The notes beneath the pieces were generated by a model. It was not told the DNA's origin. It did no database searches and saw nothing but the letters and a program-made list of their open reading frames with translations. From assembly GCA_937874345.1 (NCBI GenBank), contig CALNBT010000135.1:1-12125 (forward strand): a stretch of 12,125 nt of DNA, written 5' to 3'. The position numbers and the translations under genes are program-made. Numbering within the stretch: position 1 is the first letter of the stretch; every line of letters starts with the position of its first letter. This document shows positions 6,513 through 12,125 of the stretch, in pieces. This DNA comes from an uncultured Prevotella sp. Its GTDB lineage: Bacteria; Bacteroidota; Bacteroidia; Bacteroidales; Bacteroidaceae.

Positions 6513-8537
6513 ATGTCGAATATGAAAACAATCAGATATATATCCGTTGTACTTGTTTTGTTATCCTTTCTAGTAACATCTTGTCAGGATTTCAATTACG
6601 AGAATCTTACTGGAAAAGGCAATCCTACCATCAAGGCAACGACTGTCAGTAGTGCCCAAATGGGCGACTCCATTGATGTAAAGGTCAATTGCAGCGATAC
6701 CGAGGGCTATGATCTGTCAACACTCAAGGCAGAAATGTGTTATAGTGGCGAACCCGTAAACGCTGTTACCATCCGTACCAAGACACCGGGTGACTACACT
6801 GTACGGTTGCATGTACCATTCATTCGTTTTATTCCCAATGGAACAGCGCAGGTTCGGCTTACACTTCAGAATGTGACGACCAGGACCGTCACGCAAGATA
6901 TTGACGTTGCAGTGACTCGCCCTCATTTCAATAATTTGCAATTTGTTACCTCAGAAGGCGTTGTTTATCCAATGACAGAAGAAGCGGATTATAATTACAC
7001 CTGTGTTGCTCCTGTAACGGATAATGCCTTTAAAGGCAATTTCCAAACAGCTGACGGTAAGTACAAATTTGGATGGGGTGATAACGATGTAGCAGAAAAC
7101 GGCAATGGATTTCTCTCCTTCCAAAGTAATAAAACAGGAAATGTGACGGTTAACTTTAATAGTCGCGACTTTACCTATGGACCTCAGGAAGTACTACTCA
7201 TCCAACCCCTCCAGTTCCGTAATTCAGATGGTATGAATATCTTTACGGGTACATTGACTCAAGGCAGCCTCTATAAATTTATCGGTGATGCGCAGGTTCA
7301 GTCGGATAGTTGGTATTACGATCCCGATTTCTTTACACGTAATGCAGATGGTACATTCACTTTCACTGCACTTACCGGTACATATACCATCAAAGCCGTA
7401 TTCGAAGAGAATGGTTTCCGTATCTTTGCCGTAAACGGTAAGGATCCTGCCACGCTGAATGCCGACGGAACTGGCGCAGTCTGGATTATTGGCGGTGATA
7501 TGTTTGGCAAGCCAACTTATGCACATGCACAGGGCTGGTGGCCAGATACAGATCACGCACTATGCATGGCACCTGTTGCTGATAAGGTTTATCAAGTAAC
7601 CTTTACGATTGGCAAACAACTCAAACCTGGTACCAATGTTGATTTCAAGTTCTTTGGACAAGCTGGTTGGGGAACCGAGTTCAAGGCATCAGGAGATCAT
7701 GCCATCTCAGCAGATAACCCATGGTTCTATGTAAACGCCGCCGATGGTAACATACATCTGAAGGATGGAGTGGTTTTGAAGAGTGGTGAAACTTATAAGT
7801 TCACCCTAGATTTGACAAAGGGTGTTGCCAATGGTAAGGTGAATGTCGAGAAAACTGACGTTCCAACATTGAATTTCGAAAATGCTGATGGAAAAAATAT
7901 CTTTACCGGGACATTGATACAGGGCAATATCTATGAATTCGTTGGGGATGCTGCAGTTAAGAGTGCGGATTGGTATTACGATCCCGATTTCTTTACCCGC
8001 AATTCGGACGGTAGCTATACCTTCAATGCCATTACGGGCACTTATAACATCAAAGCAGTCTTTGCACAAAATGGATTCCGTATCTATCCTACAAATGGTG
8101 CAGATCCCGCCAAACTTAATGCAGATGGAACTGGAGCTATTTGGCTCATCGGTGACGCGATCTTTGGCAAGCCTAATTATAGTAATGCACAGAGTTGGTC
8201 AACAGATACGGATCATGCACTCAGTTTGGCTCCCATTAAACCGAAAGTATATCAAATGACCCTCACAGTGGGAAAACAACTGAAAGCTGGCAATAGCGTT
8301 AATTTCAAGTTCTTTGGTCAGGCTGGTTGGGGTACCGAGTTTAAGGGAAAGGCGGCCGACTATTATCTGACGACAACCAATCCTACTTTCCTTGTAGGTG
8401 ACGGCACCGGAGGCCATGACGATGGTAATATTTACCTCCAAGATGGACTTCAGTTGACGGATGGTGAGACCTATGTCTTTACTATTGACTGTAGCAAAGG
8501 CATGGCACCAGCAACATTGTCAGTTCAAAAGAAATAA
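6513..8537 (+). CDS. SusE-position surface glycan-binding lipoprotein with a 220-residue tandem duplication (DUF5125/DUF5121-like)
   Basis: This is the last gene of the operon, predicted to be an outer-membrane lipoprotein that binds polysaccharide beside SusC/SusD and the GH30. ATG 6513 lies 2 nt after the GH30 stop; ATG 6522 (MKTIRY) is an equally good start. The frame is also open to a GTG at 6498 overlapping GH30. The signal ends in LVTSC (Cys24 from 6513). Residues about 40-140 look like an Ig/SusE-type N-terminal beta-sandwich, and 145-232 a diverged further module. Residues 233-452 and 453-674 are a tandem duplication with exact 220-residue offset. Over the first 163 residues I count about 110 identities without gaps, including a shared WYYDPDFFTRN, NADGTGA and FKFFGQAGWGTEFK. 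There is no catalytic motif. Many aromatic residues (WYY, FF, WW, GW) suit carbohydrate binding. The Pfam names are from memory and should be treated as likely only. Confidence 0.85.
   Translation: MSNMKTIRYISVVLVLLSFLVTSCQDFNYENLTGKGNPTIKATTVSSAQMGDSIDVKVNCSDTEGYDLSTLKAEMCYSGEPVNAVTIRTKTPGDYTVRLHVPFIRFIPNGTAQVRLTLQNVTTRTVTQDIDVAVTRPHFNNLQFVTSEGVVYPMTEEADYNYTCVAPVTDNAFKGNFQTADGKYKFGWGDNDVAENGNGFLSFQSNKTGNVTVNFNSRDFTYGPQEVLLIQPLQFRNSDGMNIFTGTLTQGSLYKFIGDAQVQSDSWYYDPDFFTRNADGTFTFTALTGTYTIKAVFEENGFRIFAVNGKDPATLNADGTGAVWIIGGDMFGKPTYAHAQGWWPDTDHALCMAPVADKVYQVTFTIGKQLKPGTNVDFKFFGQAGWGTEFKASGDHAISADNPWFYVNAADGNIHLKDGVVLKSGETYKFTLDLTKGVANGKVNVEKTDVPTLNFENADGKNIFTGTLIQGNIYEFVGDAAVKSADWYYDPDFFTRNSDGSYTFNAITGTYNIKAVFAQNGFRIYPTNGADPAKLNADGTGAIWLIGDAIFGKPNYSNAQSWSTDTDHALSLAPIKPKVYQMTLTVGKQLKAGNSVNFKFFGQAGWGTEFKGKAADYYLTTTNPTFLVGDGTGGHDDGNIYLQDGLQLTDGETYVFTIDCSKGMAPATLSVQKK
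7209..8534 (+). repeat. Two-copy 660-bp in-frame tandem repeat inside the glycan-binding gene
   Basis: Copy 1 is 7209-7868 and copy 2 is 7869-8534. Corresponding positions stay exactly 660 bp apart for most of the unit. The longest identical run I found is 27 nt (7310-7336 and 7970-7996), encoding the WYYDPDFFT segment. The copies part company in the last quarter, where copy 2 carries a small insertion (GDGTGGHDDGN). The conserved codons as well as amino acids point to duplication within this gene. Confidence 0.85.
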
Positions 8538-8572
8538 ACTTCGTCTGGTTTGAAACCATCACAATTGGAGCT

Positions 8573-8612
8573 GAACCCCAAAAGTATACAAAAACTTTTG
8601 GGGTTCATTTTA
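8573..8612 (+). terminator. Rho-independent terminator of the PUL operon
   Basis: A perfect 14-bp stem, TGAACCCCAAAAGT (8573-8586) with ACTTTTGGGGTTCA (8595-8608), has an 8-nt loop and is followed by TTTT. It lies 35 nt after the binding-protein stop and marks the right end of the operon, separating it from the next gene. Confidence 0.88.
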
Positions 8613-8683
8613 AAACAGACCTACGATCTTCGAATATTGGAAGAAAAAGAGACGAATGAAGGTGGAGGTTGGCTTTCTTTTTG

Positions 8684-8691
8684 TATTTTTG
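8684..8691 (+). promoter_or_regulatory. Possible -7 element for the binding-protein lipoprotein gene
   Basis: TATTTTTG matches TAnnTTTG, 43 nt before the ATG at 8735. No TTTG is found at the expected -33 spacing, so this is only a half match in AT-rich DNA. The terminator just upstream makes an independent promoter necessary somewhere in 8613-8730. No cobalamin riboswitch or other structured leader was recognised here. Confidence 0.35.
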
Positions 8692-8734
8692 TATCAAAAT
8701 TAGGTTTTTTAAGAAAAGGATAGATACTATAAAC

Positions 8735-9883
8735 ATGAAAAATATAACCTTAACGAAACTCTCCACACTCATCATATTTCTGACATCGTTGTCTTTAAGT
8801 GGCTGTTATCAACGAAACAGGCATGAAGTCTCAGTGAAGGGAGATTCAATCAAGTTCCAGTATGCCCAGCATCTCTCGGCAGTGAAATATCCGAAATTTA
8901 CAGTTGTCAACCTAAAGGATCCGTGGAATGAGGGCAAAACACTGCATACCTATATACTGGTAGCACGTAAAGATTCTGATACGGTAAACCATCTGCCACA
9001 AGGAACAATTGTGTATACGCCCATCAAACGAGGTGTTGTTTTTGCAACTGCCTTATGCAAACTGACTGAAGAGTTGGGTGCCCTTGACCAGGTGGCTGGC
9101 GTGGCCGATTTGAGATACATGCTTATTCCAGCTGTTCATCAACGGGTTGCTGAAAAAAAAATTGTTGACTGTGGTGATGCCATGGCACCCATGGTCGAAA
9201 AAATTATTGACTTGTCGTCCGATGCCATTTTTCTGTCACCTTTCGCCAATAGCGGAGGATATGGTCAACTGGGTGCATTAGAGGTCCCTTTGATCGAAAT
9301 GGCCGATTATATGGAGACATCAGCATTAGGCAGAGCCGAATGGATGAAGTTTTATGGCATGCTTTTTGGCCGAGAAAAATCTGCCGATTCTCTCTTTCAC
9401 GTGGTAGACAGTACTTATAATGGTTTAAAAGCTGAGGTTGCCAAGTTGCCTTTGGGACGTTCTATTCTGACAGAACGAAAAACAGGAAGCGTATGGTATT
9501 GTCCGGGTGGGCAAAGTACCATTGGACAGATGATTGCAGATGCTGGTGGAAAATATGCTTTTGCGTATGATCAACACAGCGGCAGTCTGGCGTTATCCTT
9601 CGAACAGGTCTTAGAAAAGGCTGGCAACAGTGATGTGTGGGCTTTCAAGTTCAATGGCGATCGTTTGTTGAGCAGAAAGGATTTGTTGGCAGAGTATCAC
9701 GGATATGATGGCCTTCAAGCGTTCAAAAATGGAGATATCTTCGAGTGTAACGGCAGTGTAAAACCATTATTTGAGGAAACGCCCTTCCGTCCCGACTATC
9801 TTCTTAACGATCTGATCATTATGTTGCATCCCGGCAATCCTCAGTTTGGCTCATTGAAATATTACGAGAAGATCAAAGAGTAA
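8735..9883 (+). CDS. ABC-transporter substrate-binding lipoprotein, BtuF/FecB type (cobalamin or iron-chelate)
   Basis: This is predicted to be a periplasmic binding protein, lipid-anchored, that captures a metal chelate or corrinoid for an inner-membrane ABC importer. ATG 8735 is chosen because it gives a proper signal, MKNITLTKLS followed by LSGC with lipidated Cys24. The frame is open upstream to a TTG at 8669, which would bury the signal. The 382-residue protein fits the class III binding-protein fold (PF01497-like): the first lobe carries VYTPIKRGVVFATALCKLTEELG, VAGVADL and the IIDLSSDAIFLSP segment ('places the blame on position in the sequence' typical of this family), a long linking helix follows at about 215-245 (EWMKFYGMLFGREKSADSLF), and the second lobe has TERKTGSVWYCPGGQSTIGQMIADAGG and the closing FKNGDIFECN...RPDYLLNDLIIMLHP. 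Bacteroidetes homologues are often called iron or cobalamin binding; the sequence does not decide the ligand. No permease, ATPase or TonB receptor adjoins it. Confidence 0.85.
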   Translation: MKNITLTKLSTLIIFLTSLSLSGCYQRNRHEVSVKGDSIKFQYAQHLSAVKYPKFTVVNLKDPWNEGKTLHTYILVARKDSDTVNHLPQGTIVYTPIKRGVVFATALCKLTEELGALDQVAGVADLRYMLIPAVHQRVAEKKIVDCGDAMAPMVEKIIDLSSDAIFLSPFANSGGYGQLGALEVPLIEMADYMETSALGRAEWMKFYGMLFGREKSADSLFHVVDSTYNGLKAEVAKLPLGRSILTERKTGSVWYCPGGQSTIGQMIADAGGKYAFAYDQHSGSLALSFEQVLEKAGNSDVWAFKFNGDRLLSRKDLLAEYHGYDGLQAFKNGDIFECNGSVKPLFEETPFRPDYLLNDLIIMLHPGNPQFGSLKYYEKIKE

Positions 9884-9916
9884 TCACTGTATGTCATGTT
9901 TTGGGTTATCAATCAA

Positions 9917-9944
9917 AAAGGCAGCTCCGATGGGGGCTGCCTTT
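9917..9944. terminator. Bidirectional terminator between the binding-protein gene and pheS
   Basis: AAAGGCAGC (9917-9925) pairs perfectly with GCTGCCTTT (9936-9944), and TCC/GGG pairs extend the stem inward. On the plus strand it is followed by the T-rich TATATTTTAAT; read on the minus strand it is followed by TTTTTGATT. Its position between two convergent stop codons fits a terminator that works both ways. Confidence 0.75.
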
Positions 9945-9952
9945 ATATTTTA

Positions 9953-9995
9953 ATAAAAAAACAATTGCCGATCAACACATTGATCAAAAACAATT
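9953..9995 (-). terminator. Probable pheS terminator hairpin
   Basis: On the minus strand, directly at the pheS stop, GATCAA (9985-9980) pairs with TTGATC (9975-9970) around a TGTG loop. An outer AATTG/CAATT stem (9995-9991 with 9967-9963) overlaps the stop codon, and a run of seven T follows. The stem is AT-rich and has an interior loop, so it is weaker than the hairpin at 9917-9944, which lies just downstream as a backup. Confidence 0.5.
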
Positions 9996-11031
9996 AGTTG
10001 GCTGCTTCAAATTCTTTCAAGAAGCGCATATCATTTTCTGAGAACATACGCAAGTCACTGACTCTGTATTTCAGATTTGTAATTCGTTCTACACCCATAC
10101 CGAAAGCATACCCGGTATAGATACTGCTATCGATGCCGCATGCTTCAAGCACATTGGGGTCAACCATACCGCATCCCAAGATTTCTACCCATCCTGTATT
10201 CTTGCAGAAGCTGCAACCTTCGCCGCCACAGATAAAGCACGAGACATCCATTTCGGCACTAGGCTCGGTGAATGGGAAATAGCTAGGACGCAAACGGATA
10301 TCTGTATCTGGTCCAAACATCTCGCGCGCAAAAGTCAGCAATACTTGCTTTAAGTCTGTAAACGAGACGTTCTTGTCAATATATAAACCTTCAACTTGAT
10401 GGAAAAAGCAGTGTGCACGCGAAGAAATCGCTTCGTTGCGGTATACTCTTCCCGGGCAGATGATGCGGATAGGAGGTTGATGGGTTTCCATATAATGAGC
10501 CTGGTCGCCGGAAGTATGTGAGCGAAGGAGAACATTCTTGGTAACATCATTTGGATGACGGTTGACAAAGAAAGTGTCTTGCATGTCTCGTGCGGGATGA
10601 TCGGCAGCAAAATTCAGTTTTGTAAAGATATGCAAGTCGTCGTCTATTTCGGGTCCATCAGACAATACAAATCCCATACGTTGGAAGATATCACAAATCT
10701 CGTTCTTGACAATTGTCAGCGGATGGCGTGTTCCCAATTGAATTGGATAAGCCGTACGGGTAAGGTCAACGACAACAGTGTCATCAGCACTTGTCTCTGC
10801 CTGATCTCTCAGTGCATTGATCTTGTCGACAGCCACTTGTTTCAATTCATTGATTTTCATGCCGACAGTTTTCTTCTGGTCAGAGGCCACGTTACGGAAA
10901 TCGGCCATCAAGGCGTTGATTTCACCCTTCTTGCTGAGATATTTCAAACGTAATTGTTCAACCTCTTCGGCATTCTTCGCTGTGAGATTGCTCACTTCTT
11001 TGAGAAGTTCATCAATTTTATCAAGTATCAT
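9994..11031 (-). CDS. pheS: Phenylalanyl-tRNA synthetase alpha subunit
   Basis: This is the catalytic alpha subunit of the cytoplasmic (alpha-beta)2 enzyme that joins phenylalanine to tRNA-Phe using ATP. The 345 residues match the usual bacterial length. Residues 1-85 form the N-terminal tRNA-binding coiled coil (LRLKYLSKKGEINALM). Class II motifs follow: HPL and the DGPEI segment near 103-130, FAADHPARDMQDTFF (141-155), motif 2 with GRVYRNEA and HQVEGL (194-216), FFPFTEPSAE-like YFPFTEPSAEMDVSC (251-265), and motif 3 GYAFGMGVERI (307-317) with the amino-acid-pocket Ala309. Four cysteines (265, 268, 273, 276, spacing C-x2-C-x4-C-x2-C) form a knuckle also found in PheS of Bacillus. pheT is not adjacent here, which is common in Bacteroidetes. 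A canonical promoter lies directly upstream, so pheS appears to be transcribed alone, convergent with the binding-protein gene. Confidence 0.98.
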   Translation of the reverse strand: MILDKIDELLKEVSNLTAKNAEEVEQLRLKYLSKKGEINALMADFRNVASDQKKTVGMKINELKQVAVDKINALRDQAETSADDTVVVDLTRTAYPIQLGTRHPLTIVKNEICDIFQRMGFVLSDGPEIDDDLHIFTKLNFAADHPARDMQDTFFVNRHPNDVTKNVLLRSHTSGDQAHYMETHQPPIRIICPGRVYRNEAISSRAHCFFHQVEGLYIDKNVSFTDLKQVLLTFAREMFGPDTDIRLRPSYFPFTEPSAEMDVSCFICGGEGCSFCKNTGWVEILGCGMVDPNVLEACGIDSSIYTGYAFGMGVERITNLKYRVSDLRMFSENDMRFLKEFEAAN

Positions 11032-11277
11032 ACTTATTTATTTTCCTCCATGCAAAGGTAATATTTTTGGCTTAAAAATAAGAACTATATCGAAATAAAG
11101 TCGTATTTTTGCATAAATTAAGCGGCACCTTAGCAACTCAAGTCTACTTGTCTGATTTCGTGTCACAGATTTCTGGATGAAACAAACTGCACCCACTTCA
11201 TCATCATGTTGAATGGTGTTTTGAGTAGGTATAAGATATTTGATTCTTTTGAGAGAGAAAACAAATTAAACTTTTAT
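11032..11277. promoter_or_regulatory. Divergent intergenic region between pheS and the DUF4348-like gene
   Basis: These 246 bp hold no gene I can support. The pheS -7 box is at 11053-11060 (minus). A plus-strand TATTTTTG at 11104-11111 is a candidate -7 box for the rightward gene, about 165 nt before its ATG and without a clear -33. A 12-bp dyad CAAGTCTACTTG lies at 11139-11150. A tiny 11-codon frame at 11177 has nothing to support translation. Confidence 0.4.
11053..11060 (-). promoter_or_regulatory. -7 element of the pheS promoter
   Basis: Minus strand TACCTTTG (11060-11053) followed by C is the textbook Bacteroidetes -7 box (TAnnTTTG). It lies 21 nt before the pheS ATG, giving a very short leader that also holds a GGAGG at about 11044-11048. 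The -33 region around 11081-11084 reads TTCT, a weak match to TTTG. Confidence 0.6.
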
Positions 11278-12125
11278 ATGAGAAAACTCCCGTTTCTGGT
11301 CCTCACCATTTTAGTGGTAGGTTCTATGCTTTTTTCTACCTATGGTTGTGTAGACAAAAAAAATCAGACAGCAGATTCTTTATCTGCAGACTCGATGGCT
11401 GAGGACACCATGGCTGAAGATACTCTTTCAACGCTGATATCTCAAACACCATTGTCGAAAGCAGCAGACGAGTTGTTTGATGACTTTTTCTTTAACTTTG
11501 CTGCAAATAAAAAATTGCAGTTCAAGCGCATCAAATTCCCGCTACCTGTATACAAGGATGGAAAAGTTGAGAAACAAATCACCAAAGGCCAGTGGAAAAT
11601 GGATTATTTCTTCATGCGGCAGGGGTATTATACTTTAATTTTCGACAACCTCAAACAGATGGCTGTCGTAAAAGATACTTCTATTCACCAGGTCACGGTA
11701 GAAAAGATCTTGCTGAAGAACAATATTGTCAAACAGTTCAAGTTTGACAAGCTTCAAGGCGAATGGACGCTGACCTCAATTGCCTTCATCTCGGTGCACA
11801 GTACTGCCAACGGGTCGTTTCTGCATTTTTATCAGCGATTTTCTACCGACAGTGTTTTCCAGATAAAGAGTATGAATGATAAAGTTGTGTTTACGGCGCC
11901 CGATCCGGATGACGATTTCAATACCATCACGGGTACCATTATTCCAGAGCAATGGCCTGGTTTTAAACCTCCTTTCATTCCCAAAGGCTTGATATACAAC
12001 ATTCTTTACGGGCAGAAATATGTGGCCGGAAAACAAAAGGTATTTGTCGTTCGTGGCATTGCCAACGATCTGGAAATAGAAATGGTCTTCCAACTTAAGA
12101 AAAATGGATGGAAACTGATGAAGTT
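11278..12125 (+). CDS. DUF4348-like lipoprotein, C-terminus cut by the window edge
   Basis: ATG 11278 opens a frame of 282 codons that runs off the end without a stop. The signal MRKLPFLVLTILVVGS...STYGC gives a lipidated Cys near residue 24. An acidic, Ser/Thr/Met-rich linker follows (QTADSLSADSMAEDTMAEDT, about 30-49), then a globular part from about 60 (ADELFDDFFFNFAANKKLQ, RIKFPLP, GQWKMDYFFMRQGYYTLIF). It contains repeated LQxxRIxFPLP-like and W-x-x-x-x-F-type segments, and near the end FQLKKNGWKLMKF, which looks like the last strand of the domain, so only a few residues are probably missing. The pattern matches my memory of DUF4348, a Bacteroidetes lipoprotein family of unknown function with two NTF2-like halves. 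No enzyme motif is visible. It is transcribed away from pheS and is probably a single gene here; what follows is outside the window. Confidence 0.8.
   Translation, partial: MRKLPFLVLTILVVGSMLFSTYGCVDKKNQTADSLSADSMAEDTMAEDTLSTLISQTPLSKAADELFDDFFFNFAANKKLQFKRIKFPLPVYKDGKVEKQITKGQWKMDYFFMRQGYYTLIFDNLKQMAVVKDTSIHQVTVEKILLKNNIVKQFKFDKLQGEWTLTSIAFISVHSTANGSFLHFYQRFSTDSVFQIKSMNDKVVFTAPDPDDDFNTITGTIIPEQWPGFKPPFIPKGLIYNILYGQKYVAGKQKVFVVRGIANDLEIEMVFQLKKNGWKLMK
11395..11424 (+). repeat. Two-copy 15-bp repeat (MAEDT) in the lipoprotein linker
   Basis: ATGGCTGAGGACACC (11395-11409) is followed directly by ATGGCTGAAGATACT (11410-11424), each encoding MAEDT. They sit in the acidic spacer just after the lipid anchor, where length is probably tolerated. 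Changes are at third codon positions, so the repeat is kept at the protein level or is not recent. Confidence 0.7.

Noticed and set aside
7933..8259. 108-codon plus-strand frame inside the glycan-binding gene
   Set aside because: It is out of frame with a clearly supported protein repeat, and its peptide shows no family features.
8613..8734. Cobalamin riboswitch before the BtuF/FecB-like gene
   Set aside because: The leader is too short (about 120 nt, AT-rich) and no B12-box-like sequence was seen.
10200..10240. Four-cysteine knuckle in PheS as a novel inserted zinc domain
   Set aside because: The same CxxC...CxxC segment is, as I recall, present in PheS from Bacillus and other bacteria, so it is a normal variant.
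10555..10953. 132-codon open frame on the plus strand opposite pheS
   Set aside because: It lies wholly antisense to a highly conserved pheS, has no signal, motif or promoter, and its openness follows from the codon usage of pheS.
11177..11212. 11-codon frame MKQTAPTSSSC as a leader peptide
   Set aside because: It has no ribosome site, regulatory codon run or attenuator hairpin, and is too short to separate from chance.

Overview
The window looks like chromosomal DNA of a Bacteroidales bacterium, most likely Prevotella or a close relative (Segatella/Bacteroides group). The evidence is a SusC/SusD pair, Bacteroidetes-type lipoprotein signals, low-GC intergenic DNA, -7 promoter elements of the TAnnTTTG type instead of sigma70 boxes, general lack of Shine-Dalgarno sequences, and a DUF4348-like lipoprotein.

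Layout. (1) 1-125, minus strand: the first 41 codons of a secreted or membrane protein whose N-terminus resembles the SusR-like (DUF6377) regulators. It has its own well-formed promoter. (2) 126-469: a 344-bp AT-rich divergent control region holding repeated TCTATATT boxes, one of them half of a 17-bp palindrome, plus the putative susC -7 element. (3) 470-8537, plus strand: a compact four-gene polysaccharide utilization locus (PUL) of SusC transporter, SusD lipoprotein, GH30 glycosidase lipoprotein and a SusE-position surface glycan-binding lipoprotein. Gaps are 2-13 bp, and a perfect 14-bp-stem terminator closes it at 8573-8612. (4) 8735-9883, plus: a lone periplasmic-binding-protein lipoprotein of the BtuF/FecB type, without permease or ATPase next to it. 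(5) 9994-11031, minus: pheS, convergent with the previous gene, with two terminator-like hairpins between them. (6) 11278 to the window end, plus: a DUF4348-like lipoprotein, divergent from pheS and cut by the edge.

How it fits together. GH30 features (NEP acid/base motif, FSES nucleophile motif, GGCQTCYGA segment) and the order regulator-SusC-SusD-GH30-binding protein resemble, from memory, the Bacteroides thetaiotaomicron locus for fungal beta-1,6-glucan. I therefore infer that the surface GH30 cuts a beta-1,6-glucan-like polymer, the binding protein and SusD capture it, and SusC imports the oligosaccharides. The substrate is an inference. The least ordinary parts are the in-register 220-residue (660-bp) tandem duplication in the binding protein and the repeated TCTATATT boxes in the control region. 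No mobile element, CRISPR, tRNA or rRNA was seen.
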